64,000 nt of DNA from Alphaproteobacteria bacterium (GCA_021776025.1 JAJFGR010000003.1:1-64000), one strand, 5' to 3'; positions 1 to 8,344 are shown, counted from the stretch's first letter. Numbers and translations: made by a program. The notes: generated by a model from the sequence alone, not told the origin.

Positions 1-138
1 ACATGAACAGCAGGGCAAATGGATTGCACGCCCCCGCAACCAACAATTCCTGCTGTTGCAGGCTTAAAGAAGATCGCATCCCCGCAACCACCTTTTCCTG
101 CTCATGCAGGTGTAAATCGGATCGCACTCCCGCAACCA
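1..138 (+). repeat. 48-bp tandem repeat array ending in tRNA-like CCCGCAACCA
   Basis: Three units end in CCCGCAACCA at positions 42, 90 and 138, a period of exactly 48 bp. Units two and three share TCCTGCT, TGCAGG, TAAA and GATCGCA before that ending. The first unit is cut by the window edge and is more diverged. The ending equals the last bases of the Met-type tRNA 3' fragments at 2067, 8483 and 25051, and the third unit also keeps GCTCAT and a T-arm-like AGGTGTAAATC. I infer a row of decayed tRNA-Met 3' ends, perhaps old integration sites; the array may continue to the left. Confidence 0.6.
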
Positions 139-204
139 AGAAAACCTAATAAAATCAAGGTTTGAGTGCCGGGTATAATCGGGTATGAAATCGGGTATTA
201 CAGG

Positions 205-305
205 TTATGTGTTAAGTCCGATAAGGTATTTTTATGCGATTTAGCGCATAATTCAATTTTATGTGCTAATTCCGATATTGACGTTTTATGCGATTTAGCG
301 CATAA
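205..305 (+). promoter_or_regulatory. Four phased operators upstream of hipBA
   Basis: Four 20-bp sites begin at 205, 232, 259 and 286, exactly 27 bp apart. Sites two and four are identical near-palindromes, TTATGCGATTTAGCGCATAA. Sites one (TTATGTGTTAAGTCCGATAA) and three (TTATGTGCTAATTCCGATAT) are a related, less symmetric type, so the array alternates. HipB-type antitoxins are known to bind several palindromes in their own promoter, so I infer autorepression by the XRE protein encoded from 325. Confidence 0.75.
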
Positions 306-324
306 TCACGTTAAGGAGTCGATT

Positions 325-567
325 ATGTCTGAATTAGCACGTAGCCCAGAACAAATAGGAAATGCCATCCGCCGCGCTCGCAAAAAGCACGGCATGAGTC
401 AATCCGAATTGGGAGAAAAGTCAGGACTGCGCCAAGAAACCATATCTCTAATAGAAAACGGGAATCCGGCGGCCAAACTAGAAAGCATTTTAGCCGTTCT
501 GACAGCACTAGGATTAGAGCTTAACGTCAGTGAAAGATCAAAATTAAGTCTTGAGGAGTTGCTTTAA
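325..567 (+). CDS. hipB: HipB-like XRE antitoxin and autorepressor
   Basis: An 80-residue helix-turn-helix protein. I start it at ATG 325 because AAGGAG lies at 313-318; the longer open frame from 166 would run through the operators. The XRE domain covers roughly residues 8-65, with the typical GMSQSELGEKSGLRQETISLIENG stretch interrupted by no gaps. It is followed two bases later by the HipA kinase gene. In hipBA systems HipB neutralises HipA and represses the operon from palindromic sites, which fits the four operators just upstream. Assignment rests on the HTH, the size and the partner gene. Confidence 0.85.
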   Translation: MSELARSPEQIGNAIRRARKKHGMSQSELGEKSGLRQETISLIENGNPAAKLESILAVLTALGLELNVSERSKLSLEELL

Positions 568-569
568 TA

Positions 570-1892
570 ATGGCTCGTTCTCGTAAGCATTCACGCCTAT
601 GCGTGTATCAGAAAGGTGAGATCGTTGGCTATCTATCCAAGCAGCCAAGCGGCGCTGTAGAATTCGTATATGCAGAAGAGTGGCTATCGAATGAACGCGC
701 ATATCCGGTTTCGCTGTCCTTGCCTTTGCGGGAGGATGCTTTTAAAGGTGCGCCCGTTGTTGCCGTTTTTGAAAACTTATTGCCGGACTCTGAAAGTTTA
801 AGATCACGCGTCGCTGAGAAGGTGGGAGCGGATGGAACGGATGCTTATAGCCTTTTGGCACAAATAGGCCGCGATTGCGTAGGAGCTTTACAATTCTTTT
901 CAGAAGATGCCGACATAGATTTTTCAGGTTTGCATTCTGTGAATGGTGAAGTTATCAGCGGTGAAGAGATTGAAAGCCTTTTGAACAATCTTGCTCGCGT
1001 TCCGTTGGGACTGGACAGGGAACATGATTTCCGAATTTCCGTTGCGGGGGCGCAGGAAAAAACAGCGCTTTTATTTCATGACGGAAAATGGTTGCGGCCA
1101 TCGGGCGCAACCCCGACAACGCATATTTTTAAAACTCAGATTGGTGAATTGCCAAACGGTGTTGATCTTTCAAACAGCGTTGAAAATGAATTTTATGGTC
1201 TGGCTGTGATGAAGGCTTTTGGGCTTCCCGTGAATAAGGCCGAGATTAAAACGTTTGGTAAGACAAAATCACTTGTGATCGAGCGCTTTGACCGTGCTTG
1301 GACAAAGGGCGGAACTTTGCAGCGTATTCAGCAAGAGGATTGCTGCCAAGCCTTGTCCATTCCACCGAGTGGAAAATATCAAAGTGATCACCGTCCAGCG
1401 AATGAAAAACAACCAAGCATGGTTGAGATTTTGAATCTTCTTAAAGGAAGCGATCAGCCTGCAGAAGATCAGAAATCATTTTTGAAAGCGCAGATAATTT
1501 TTTGGTTGATTGGTGCAACCGATGGGCATGGGAAAAATTTCAGTATTTTCTTAGGGCAGGGCGGGCGTTTTATTCTCACGCCTTTTTATGATGTTCTTAC
1601 GGCGCAACCATTTTTTGATGCGCATCAAATCCAACGTAAAGAAATGAAAATGGCCATGTCTGTCGGCAATAACAATCATTATAAAATGGCCGATATTCAA
1701 GGACGACATTTTGCACAGACAGCACAGCGAGCAGGATTGCCGGACTACATAGCAAAAGAAGCCCTTGAAGAAATATCCACCATGGCAGAAAAAGCCATGC
1801 AATCGCTTGAAGGAAAACTTCCGCCAGGCTTCCCCGAAGAAATACACGCCGCTGTAATGCGTGGCATGAAATCACGTTTGAATAGCATTTAG
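570..1892 (+). CDS. hipA: HipA-like serine/threonine kinase toxin
   Basis: A 440-residue HipA-family protein of normal full length. HipA phosphorylates a cellular target (glutamyl-tRNA synthetase in E. coli) and drives growth arrest. Visible signatures are the N-terminal HipA domain (about residues 5-110, with LPDSESLR), the loop VAGAQEKTALL near 165, the catalytic ATDGHGKNFS with its aspartate at residue 318, and the metal-binding YDV motif shortly after. The catalytic stretch reads TDGHGKN where TDAHxKN is common; this is a mild variation and activity is expected. It lies two bases after hipB in one operon. The target in this organism cannot be told from sequence. Confidence 0.9.
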   Translation: MARSRKHSRLCVYQKGEIVGYLSKQPSGAVEFVYAEEWLSNERAYPVSLSLPLREDAFKGAPVVAVFENLLPDSESLRSRVAEKVGADGTDAYSLLAQIGRDCVGALQFFSEDADIDFSGLHSVNGEVISGEEIESLLNNLARVPLGLDREHDFRISVAGAQEKTALLFHDGKWLRPSGATPTTHIFKTQIGELPNGVDLSNSVENEFYGLAVMKAFGLPVNKAEIKTFGKTKSLVIERFDRAWTKGGTLQRIQQEDCCQALSIPPSGKYQSDHRPANEKQPSMVEILNLLKGSDQPAEDQKSFLKAQIIFWLIGATDGHGKNFSIFLGQGGRFILTPFYDVLTAQPFFDAHQIQRKEMKMAMSVGNNNHYKMADIQGRHFAQTAQRAGLPDYIAKEALEEISTMAEKAMQSLEGKLPPGFPEEIHAAVMRGMKSRLNSI

Positions 1893-2066
1893 CTGGTCTT
1901 GTCAGACTAACTTGGTGTTTTTGGAATATACAGAGATTATTTTTGCCCCTTAAAACGGAGTAAATACGCCCTAAAATGCCTATAAATACTTACACATTTT
2001 CTTACACATACATATTTTGTATCTCTAATTAATCAGCAATATCAGATACTTAATATATAGCTATAG
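1893..2066. other. A/T-rich DNA left of the first Met-type tRNA fragment
   Basis: No credible gene. The stretch holds a direct repeat, CTTACACAT then TTT then CTTACACAT, near 1989-2008. A related pair occurs in reverse (GTGTGTAAG twice) near the Leu-type fragment at 10291. Paired short repeats beside a tRNA 3' end resemble recombinase arm sites, which is an inference. Confidence 0.4.
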
Positions 2067-2115
2067 CAGGCTCATAACCTGAAGGTCGTAGGTTCAAATC
2101 CTACTCCCGCAACCA
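2067..2115 (+). repeat. tRNA-Met-type 3' fragment A (putative att site)
   Basis: Runs from the anticodon region (GGCTCATAACC, anticodon CAT) through variable loop and T-arm (GTAGGTTCAAATCCTAC) to an encoded CCA. The D-arm and 5' acceptor strand are missing, so this is not a working tRNA gene. Near-identical copies lie at 8483 and 25051, each followed by ATGATTTCAA. Such 3' fragments are typical of attR ends of elements that integrate in tRNA genes. Confidence 0.8.
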
Positions 2116-2215
2116 ATGATTTCAACGGCTTATTAAAATAGCACCGACCTTCAGGCTCACTTCAGGTTCAAAGCGCATTCTTGATTCAAGGATCAAAGAA
2201 TCAAGGAGTCCTTCC

Positions 2216-2914
2216 ATGCTTACCCTTCGGTATGAAGAGAATAATCTGAATACGGCCAATCTGCATCTGAAAGAAAGCCGCACTTCACAGCTCAGTGCGC
2301 TTAGCCCTTCGGTTGTCAGCATTACAGGCATGTTTGAGCCTGAGCGCCAGCGCGTCGAGAACTTTATTAAGGCGATTTATAAGCAGAGTTACAACGCGGA
2401 TATCTGTGTTGACTATCCCATCCTGATGAGTGTCCGCAATGAAGATGATGATATTCTTGCCGCTGTAGGGTTTCGCTATGCAGAGAAAGAGAAACTGTTT
2501 CTAGAGAATTACACAGGCAAACCTATAGATAATATTCTGGAATGTCCCCGCAGTGAGATTGTTGAAATAGGCAATTTGGCTTCGGCTGGTCAAGGCGCAT
2601 CAGGGTTCCTTTTTGCAGCACTAGCTTCTTACCTCAACAATAAAAATATCGGCTATGCCGCTATTACAGGTACAGATTTTTTACATCGTTATTTTGAAAA
2701 GATTGGGCTCAAGCCCCGCAAGCTTTGTGACGCCGATATTGCGGCTGCGCAGGAAGATGGACAAAGCTGGGGCAGTTATTACGATACACAGCCGCGCGTT
2801 TTGGTTGGGTCAGTCGATACGGGTATTAAGCGTCTAAAGGCAACTCTAGGCGCAGAGTTTGAGGAATGCCGCCCCCGTCTATTTCCTCGTTTGCATTATA
2901 AACGGGATGAGTAA
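2216..2914 (+). CDS. Thermostable hemolysin-like (GNAT-fold) protein
   Basis: A 232-residue protein that I place in the thermostable hemolysin family named after Vibrio delta-VPH. Supporting stretches are the N-terminal ERQRVENFI region, the central EIVEIGNLAS and GFLFAALASYL, and GTDFLHRYFEKIG near residue 160. The family is, as I recall, related to GNAT/acyl-homoserine-lactone-synthase folds, so acyl transfer is a more likely activity than pore formation; that is inference. There is no signal peptide. AAGGAG precedes ATG 2216. It is the first gene of a tight operon with an AMP-ligase, a diiron oxidase and an SDR, which suggests it uses or hands over an activated acyl group. Confidence 0.75.
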   Translation: MLTLRYEENNLNTANLHLKESRTSQLSALSPSVVSITGMFEPERQRVENFIKAIYKQSYNADICVDYPILMSVRNEDDDILAAVGFRYAEKEKLFLENYTGKPIDNILECPRSEIVEIGNLASAGQGASGFLFAALASYLNNKNIGYAAITGTDFLHRYFEKIGLKPRKLCDADIAAAQEDGQSWGSYYDTQPRVLVGSVDTGIKRLKATLGAEFEECRPRLFPRLHYKRDE

Positions 2915-2919
2915 GCGCT

Positions 2920-4212
2920 ATGATATTTGAAGCCCTTCAATCGCATAACCCAGAACATATCGCTTTGCAGGATGAAGTTGAGGCCGTTCGCTACGGCGAT
3001 CTAAATCAAGAAATTGATAAGCGCGTGGAGGCACTCTTTAGCGTGTCTCGTTTGGGCATCGCATTAGATAACAGCGTTGATTGGGTGCTATGGGATTTGG
3101 CGGCCTTAAAGGCCGGAATTCCATGCGTGCCTCTGCCTCCTTTTTTTACACAAGACCAAGTTTCTCATTCCCTCCAATCTGCTGGCGTCTCCCATGTTCT
3201 TTCCCCTGAAGGACTGAGGGATGTCAGCGGGTCTTCTGGCGGAGAGGTGTTGGAGGGCACAGCCAAAGTTACATTTACATCTGGCACAACCGGAACGCCA
3301 AAAGGCGTGTGTTTATCGAAGTCGGGGTTGGAGAAAGTCGCTACATCTCTCGTTGAAGTTTTAGGCGCACAATTGGCCGACAGGCACGTATCCATTTTGC
3401 CGCTGGCGGTTTTGCTGGAGAATGTTGCAGGTGTTTATGCGACGCTTCTGGCGGGTGGTACAGTTTATGCGCCATCGCTCAAAACCATCGGTTTTGCCAA
3501 TCCATTTCAGCCGGATTTTGCAGCGCTTTCGGATTATATGGCGCGGCATGAAATCACATCGGCCATTATGGTGCCTGAATTGTTGCGCGGTCTGATGAGT
3601 GCTCAGCCTGAATTACCCAATCTAAAGTTTTTGGCGGTTGGCGGCTCTAAGGTTTCGCCCGCTCTTATTTCCTCTGCGCGCGCTATGGGTCTGCCTGTTT
3701 ATGAAGGCTATGGCTTGAGCGAATGCGGCTCTGTTGTTTCACTGAATACACCGGACGATGATCAGCCGAGCAGCGCAGGAAAGATTCTGCCGCATATTCG
3801 CTTCACAGAAAGTGATGGGGAAATCATGATCGAGACCCCGGCCTTTCTCGGCTATTTGAACAACCCGCATGAGGGCGTGTTTTTTACAGGTGATCTCGGC
3901 CATCTTGATAAAGACGGGTTTCTTCATATTGACGGACGCAAAAAGAATATTTTGAGCACCTCTTATGGACGCAATATTGCGCCCGAATGGGTGGAAGGCG
4001 CTTTGCTGGCTCAGCCTGAAATATCGCAGGCCAATGTTTATGGTGATGCGGAGCCTTTTTTAAGTGCGCAGATTGTACCTGCCATGCCGGAGGACAACAT
4101 CACGCAAGCCGTTGCGCGTGCTAATAAAGAACTACCTGATTACGCAAAAATTAAAGATTTTCAAATCATAGAAAAGGAGAACTCTCATGAGCTTTTACGA
4201 CACGCTAGTTAA
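2920..4212 (+). CDS. AMP-dependent acyl ligase (ANL family)
   Basis: A 430-residue adenylate-forming enzyme, shorter than the usual 500-550. It carries the phosphate loop TSGTTGTPKG near residue 125, YGLSECG near 265 and TGDLGHLDKDGFLHIDGR near 325, so the adenylation core is complete. The C-terminal lid is short and ends at DFQIIEKENSHELL; a catalytic lysine is not obvious to me. It should activate a carboxylic acid, probably a fatty acid, as acyl-AMP or acyl-CoA. It follows the hemolysin-like gene by five bases and its 3' end overlaps the next gene, so it is part of the operon. The substrate is unknown. Confidence 0.85.
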   Translation: MIFEALQSHNPEHIALQDEVEAVRYGDLNQEIDKRVEALFSVSRLGIALDNSVDWVLWDLAALKAGIPCVPLPPFFTQDQVSHSLQSAGVSHVLSPEGLRDVSGSSGGEVLEGTAKVTFTSGTTGTPKGVCLSKSGLEKVATSLVEVLGAQLADRHVSILPLAVLLENVAGVYATLLAGGTVYAPSLKTIGFANPFQPDFAALSDYMARHEITSAIMVPELLRGLMSAQPELPNLKFLAVGGSKVSPALISSARAMGLPVYEGYGLSECGSVVSLNTPDDDQPSSAGKILPHIRFTESDGEIMIETPAFLGYLNNPHEGVFFTGDLGHLDKDGFLHIDGRKKNILSTSYGRNIAPEWVEGALLAQPEISQANVYGDAEPFLSAQIVPAMPEDNITQAVARANKELPDYAKIKDFQIIEKENSHELLRHAS

Positions 4213-4858
4213 AGAAACTGAAAGCGCCCGTCAGGAACTTTACACCGTTCCGCAGTTGGTGGATGGGCTTGGCGGAAACATCAACCGTGAAACCTATATC
4301 GCGTATCTGACCGAAGCTTATCACCATGTCAGCCACACTGTGCCGTTCCTGATGAGTATGGGCGCGCGGATACCACAATCCAAAAAATGGATGCACAAAG
4401 CCATCATTGAATACCAGGAAGAAGAAGTCGGTCATGAAGAATGGATTTTGAATGATGTTGAAGCCGCTGGTGGAGACAAGGAAGCGGCTCGTAATTCCGT
4501 TCCCAACCTCGAAACCCAAGTGATGAACGCTTATAACTACGATTACATCAACCGCAAAAATCCAGTAGGGTTTTTCGGCATGGTTTTCATGCTGGAAAGC
4601 ACGTCCACGCAGATTGCCAATAAAGGCGCAGATGCGGTGAAGGAAAAACTTGATTTACCCAAGAAAGCGTTTTCCTATCTCTATTCTCATGGTGAGTTGG
4701 ATATTTCTCACATGAAATTCTTTGAGAAAACGATGGGTGAAATCACCGATCCAGACGATAAGGCGGCCATTATCGAAGTTGCACAAAATACATTTCGCCT
4801 GTTTGCAAATGTGCTGCGCTCTATCCCACATGAAGGAGCACTAAAAGATGCAGCTTAA
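4187..4858 (+). CDS. Heme-oxygenase-like diiron oxidase (HDO; UndA/TenA-like fold)
   Basis: A 223-residue all-helical protein annotated in databases as iron-containing redox enzyme. Candidate metal ligands are spaced as in HDO enzymes such as UndA: E43, the pair E80 and H83 (ExxH), E137, and D172 and H175 (DxxH). HDO enzymes use a diiron centre and oxygen to oxidise carboxylates or amines, for example UndA making 1-undecene from dodecanoate. The start ATG 4187 is preceded by AAAAGGAGAA and lies inside the end of the ligase gene. The neighbours suggest it works on an acid or acyl compound; the product is unknown. Confidence 0.75.
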   Translation: MSFYDTLVKETESARQELYTVPQLVDGLGGNINRETYIAYLTEAYHHVSHTVPFLMSMGARIPQSKKWMHKAIIEYQEEEVGHEEWILNDVEAAGGDKEAARNSVPNLETQVMNAYNYDYINRKNPVGFFGMVFMLESTSTQIANKGADAVKEKLDLPKKAFSYLYSHGELDISHMKFFEKTMGEITDPDDKAAIIEVAQNTFRLFANVLRSIPHEGALKDAA

Positions 4859-5627
4859 AGGAAAAACCGTTTATATCACGGGTGGCACGGGAGGTATTGG
4901 TACGCCGCTTGTGAACCATTTGCAGGAAGCCGGAGCCGAGGTCATTGTCTATGACATTGAAAAGGACGGTGATCTTGTTGGGAATTTGGATCAGACTTGC
5001 GCTTACTTAAAAGAAAACACTCCGGATATTTTGATCAATATGGCGGGATACAACGTCTTTGATTACTGCGAAGATCAGGATTTGGATGCCATTATTGCCC
5101 TGAATATGATGGTGCCTGTTAAACTGTCTCAGGCCGTTTTACCCGGCATGAAAGCACGGAATTCCGGCCATATCGTCAATATGGGCTCTATGACGGGGTT
5201 AATACCGCTACCGCATCTCACGGGCTATGTCACGGCCAAGGCGGGCTTAAAAGGGTTTTCTGATTGTCTGCGTCGTGAGCTGGGAGGTGCAAACATTGCG
5301 GTGACGCATATTGTCCCACGCGCTGTTCGGACAGCCATGAATAGTGGAACACGCGCCGAGATTAACGAGCGCACAAATGTGCATCACGATGATCCGGCAG
5401 ATGTAGCTAAACGAATTTTCGAGGCTGTTATTAAACGCGAACGCGAAGTGCGTTTCGGCTGGCCGGAACGTTTCTTTGCCCTCATGAATGCCAATTTCCC
5501 GACCATCATCGATCAGGGGTTACAGAAAAACCGCAAGATCGGTGAAGATATTTTAAACACTCACAACTCTAACAAGGAGAAAGAAAATGAAGAAAACACT
5601 ACCACTCTACACCGCGCTGCTTCTTAG
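4848..5627 (+). CDS. Short-chain dehydrogenase/reductase
   Basis: A 259-residue classical SDR with the cofactor motif TGGTGGIG at residues 11-18, NMAG at 64-67, and the catalytic S114, Y127 and K131 (YVTAK). The acidic D36 after the second strand favours NAD(H), which is an inference. It overlaps the oxidase gene by 11 bases. Its end overlaps the following TPR gene by about 40 bases, and the last 20 or so residues (NSNKEKENEEN) are encoded by DNA that also serves as ribosome-binding site and signal-peptide start of that gene. It probably reduces or oxidises a carbonyl intermediate of the same pathway. Confidence 0.85.
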   Translation: MQLKGKTVYITGGTGGIGTPLVNHLQEAGAEVIVYDIEKDGDLVGNLDQTCAYLKENTPDILINMAGYNVFDYCEDQDLDAIIALNMMVPVKLSQAVLPGMKARNSGHIVNMGSMTGLIPLPHLTGYVTAKAGLKGFSDCLRRELGGANIAVTHIVPRAVRTAMNSGTRAEINERTNVHHDDPADVAKRIFEAVIKREREVRFGWPERFFALMNANFPTIIDQGLQKNRKIGEDILNTHNSNKEKENEENTTTLHRAAS

Positions 5628-6327
5628 TATCAGCCTTCCAGCCGTCGCGCAGGATGGTTTGTATCAGGCAACGCAGCAACAACCGCAAATCATAGAAACG
5701 GCTGCCGGGCAAATGGTGGCCCCTATGGATCAGGATATCGCCATGCTGCAAAGTGAATGGGCGAAGATTAAATACCAGATGAGCGATAAGGATCGTCAGC
5801 TTAAGGCTATTCATGGGCTTGAGGGCAAGGCTGCTGCTGTGAGTGCCAAATACCCGCGCAATGCCGAGCCGAAAATCTGGGAAGGTATTATTCTTTCTAC
5901 CGATGCCGGAATTGTTAAGGGCTTGAGCGCTCTCGGTAAGGTCAAAAAGGCCAAGGCTCTTTTTGAAACTGCGCTCAAGCAAAACCCGAAGGCGTTGGAC
6001 GGCTCAGCGCATACCTCGCTGGGATCGCTCTATTACCAGGTGCCCGGCTGGCCCGTTGCATTTGGTGATGATGATGAAGCGGAGAAGCATCTTAAACATG
6101 CCTTGCAGCTTAACCCGAACGGCATTGATCCGAATTTCTTCTATGGTGATTTTCTGTTGCAGGATGGCCGCTTTGATGAGGCTAAGAGCCGATTGAGCAT
6201 AGCGCTTCAAGCGCCTGACCGCCCAACCCGTCCACTGGCAGATGCCGGGCGCAGGCAGGAAATAAAGGCCGCTCTTGCGCAAATTGATCAAAAACTGAAT
6301 GATGCAAGTAAGCCTAAATATAATTAA
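5587..6327 (+). CDS. Secreted TPR-like protein
   Basis: A 246-residue protein with a clear signal peptide (KKTLPLYTALLLSISLPAVAQ) and helical tetratricopeptide-like repeats in the middle, for example around KAKALFETALKQNPKALDG and EAEKHLKHALQLNPNG. Start ATG 5587 is preceded by AAGGAGAAAGAA. It is probably periplasmic. It sits between the SDR and the response regulator, so it may be a scaffold or the periplasmic component tied to the two-component system. Similar small TPR proteins often accompany thermostable-hemolysin gene sets as far as I recall, without a proven role. Confidence 0.7.
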   Translation: MKKTLPLYTALLLSISLPAVAQDGLYQATQQQPQIIETAAGQMVAPMDQDIAMLQSEWAKIKYQMSDKDRQLKAIHGLEGKAAAVSAKYPRNAEPKIWEGIILSTDAGIVKGLSALGKVKKAKALFETALKQNPKALDGSAHTSLGSLYYQVPGWPVAFGDDDEAEKHLKHALQLNPNGIDPNFFYGDFLLQDGRFDEAKSRLSIALQAPDRPTRPLADAGRRQEIKAALAQIDQKLNDASKPKYN

Positions 6328-6338
6328 GGATTTTTACT

Positions 6339-6995
6339 TTGCGCGTTTTACTGGTCGAAGATGACACCATGCTTGGCAAGGCCACGGCGGAAGGGCTAAA
6401 AACAGCCTACGCCGTGGATTGGTGTGAGACTGCGGAAGATGCTGCGGCGGCCCTTAAAACCACGCCGTATGATTTAGTTGTTCTGGACATCAACCTGCCG
6501 GGACAATCCGGCCTTGATCTGCTGAAAGACTTGCGCGCAAGCAATGATGATCGTCCTGTTTTGTTTTTGACCGCGCGTGACACCGTTCCTCAGCGAATTG
6601 AAGGTTTGAACGCCGGGGCAGATGACTATTTGGTTAAACCTTTTGATCTGGATGAATTGATTGCCCGCTCCGGCGCACTCATCCGTCGTTCGCAAGGTCG
6701 CGCTAATCCAGAAATTATCTGCGGCGATATTGCATATGACCCGAGCGCCAAACAAGCCAAACAAAACGGGGAAACAGTTAAGCTGTCCGGGCGTGAACTC
6801 GCTGTTCTTGAAATCCTGACGACCCATCTGGGAAAGGTGATCAGCAAGGCTCAGATCGAAGAACATATCTATGACTGGGATAGCGGCGATATTGAAAGCA
6901 ACACGATTGAGGTTCATATTTCCGCGCTGCGCCGCAAGCTGGGCAAGGATTTGATCAAGACAATCCGCGGTGTAGGTTATATGGTCGAAAAATGA
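6339..6995 (+). CDS. OmpR/PhoB-family response regulator
   Basis: A 218-residue regulator starting at TTG 6339 after AAGGA at 6327-6331. The receiver domain (about 1-115) has the acidic pair EDD, the phospho-acceptor aspartate in LVVLDINLPG near residue 51 and the lysine in DDYLVKPF near 101. The winged-helix domain (about 125-218) ends in IKTIRGVGYMVEK, typical of QseB/PmrA-type regulators. It overlaps the kinase gene by four bases, so the two are co-translated. Its place at the end of a biosynthetic-looking operon suggests that the operon product or its stress is sensed by this pair. Confidence 0.93.
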   Translation: MRVLLVEDDTMLGKATAEGLKTAYAVDWCETAEDAAAALKTTPYDLVVLDINLPGQSGLDLLKDLRASNDDRPVLFLTARDTVPQRIEGLNAGADDYLVKPFDLDELIARSGALIRRSQGRANPEIICGDIAYDPSAKQAKQNGETVKLSGRELAVLEILTTHLGKVISKAQIEEHIYDWDSGDIESNTIEVHISALRRKLGKDLIKTIRGVGYMVEK

Positions 6996-8344
6996 ACAAT
7001 AACTATTTCCCCCATTACTCTTTACGCCGCCGCTTGATTACATGGATCAGCCTGCCTATTCTCGGCGCGACGCTTTTTGCTTTGCTGATGGGGTATATTT
7101 TTGCGCGCCATGAAGTTGAGGAAGTCTATGATGCCCAGCTTGTTCAGTCTGCCAAAGTCCTCTTGCAGCTCACGCAGCATGAAATTATGCAAGATGACGA
7201 TTTTAATCTGGGTATTGAAAATCCTAATTTACAGCATAAATACGAAAGAAAATTGGGCTTTCGTGTCTGGGTTAACAACGAGTTAATTACACACTCAGCC
7301 AGCACAGAAGCTTTCGGGGGGTTTGAGGCTCCACCGGGGTTTTCCGATCAAAACGTGGAAGATTATGAATGGCGCTTTTTTGTTTTTATAGACGCGGCTA
7401 ATAAAATAAAAATCGAAGTGTCTGAACGCTACGATATCCGTTATGAACTTATTATCCAATTGATGTTAGCGCTCATTCTGCCTGCCTTGATATTTATTCC
7501 CTTTATTTTTTTGATCGTTTGGGTCGGTGTACGTAAAGTACTGAAACCTGTTGTCGAAATATCAGCCGATATGGACCAGCGTAATAGTAATGACCTATCG
7601 CCCATTGAAAAAGAAACTATCCCGCAAGAAATAGCGCCGCTTGTTCAGGCGTTAAACGCCCTGTTTTTGCGCATTGAAGAAAGTTTTGATCGCGAAAGGC
7701 AATTTACCGATAATGCAGCTCACGAGCTGCGCACGCCTTTGGCGGCCATGAAAACACAGGCGCAAGTCTTGCTTAAAAAAGCAGCAGACATGCCCGATTG
7801 TAAGGATGGGCTGGATAACCTTCTTGCCGCCATAAACCGCGCTTCTCATATGGTGGATCAGCTCCTATCTTTCACGCGCCTGCAAGCGGACCAAATCGAC
7901 TTTGAAGCTGTTGACCTCTCGGGCTTAACTGAAGAAATTTTAAAGGATATATCGCCGCTGGCTGTGACAAAGAAGATTGAACTCGAGGCCAGCGTACCCT
8001 CAAACATTAAGGTTAAAGGTAATCGTGATGCCTTGGGGATTATGCTCCGCAATTTGCTCGATAACGCGATTAAATTCACGCCTGCAAAGGGTGAAATTAA
8101 TGCCGTAGTTTTTACGGAAGGCAATAAAGCTGTCGTGCAAGTATCCGATACTGGCCCGGGCATTTCAGACGCAGAGAAAGACAAAGTGTTTGAGCGGTTC
8201 TACCGCGCTCAGAAAAACAAACAAGGCAGCGGCCTTGGTCTTTCGATGGCCAAATGGGTTTGCGATGTTCATGGGGCGGATATTATTTTGAGTGATAATA
8301 CACTCGGTGGGCTGAGCGTAACTGTTACAATGGAGGCAAGCTAA
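6992..8344 (+). CDS. Sensor histidine kinase (QseC/PmrB-like)
   Basis: A 450-residue membrane kinase. It has a TM helix at about 15-35, a short periplasmic sensor region of about 120 residues, a second TM at about 158-182 (LILPALIFIPFIFLIVWVGV), HAMP, HisKA with the phospho-accepting histidine in NAAHELRTPL near residue 243, and HATPase with N, G1 (DTGPGI) and G2 (GSGLGLSMA) boxes. The sensor region resembles the 2CSK_N type of QseC-like kinases. The signal is unknown; being in the same operon as acyl-modifying enzymes makes a lipid-like or envelope signal plausible, which is speculation. Confidence 0.92.
   Translation: MNNNYFPHYSLRRRLITWISLPILGATLFALLMGYIFARHEVEEVYDAQLVQSAKVLLQLTQHEIMQDDDFNLGIENPNLQHKYERKLGFRVWVNNELITHSASTEAFGGFEAPPGFSDQNVEDYEWRFFVFIDAANKIKIEVSERYDIRYELIIQLMLALILPALIFIPFIFLIVWVGVRKVLKPVVEISADMDQRNSNDLSPIEKETIPQEIAPLVQALNALFLRIEESFDRERQFTDNAAHELRTPLAAMKTQAQVLLKKAADMPDCKDGLDNLLAAINRASHMVDQLLSFTRLQADQIDFEAVDLSGLTEEILKDISPLAVTKKIELEASVPSNIKVKGNRDALGIMLRNLLDNAIKFTPAKGEINAVVFTEGNKAVVQVSDTGPGISDAEKDKVFERFYRAQKNKQGSGLGLSMAKWVCDVHGADIILSDNTLGGLSVTVTMEAS

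Noticed and set aside
1..138. CRISPR array
   Set aside because: The repeated part is imperfect, the variable part keeps similar sequence in each unit, and no cas genes are present.
166..324. N-terminal extension of the hipB product
   Set aside because: It would be encoded by the four operators, and a good ribosome-binding site precedes ATG 325.
2067..2115. Functional tRNA-Met gene
   Set aside because: The D-arm and 5' acceptor strand are missing; the DNA before the anticodon does not pair with the acceptor end.
2216..2914. Secreted pore-forming toxin
   Set aside because: There is no signal peptide, and the operon context with acyl-modifying enzymes fits an enzyme better, despite the family name.
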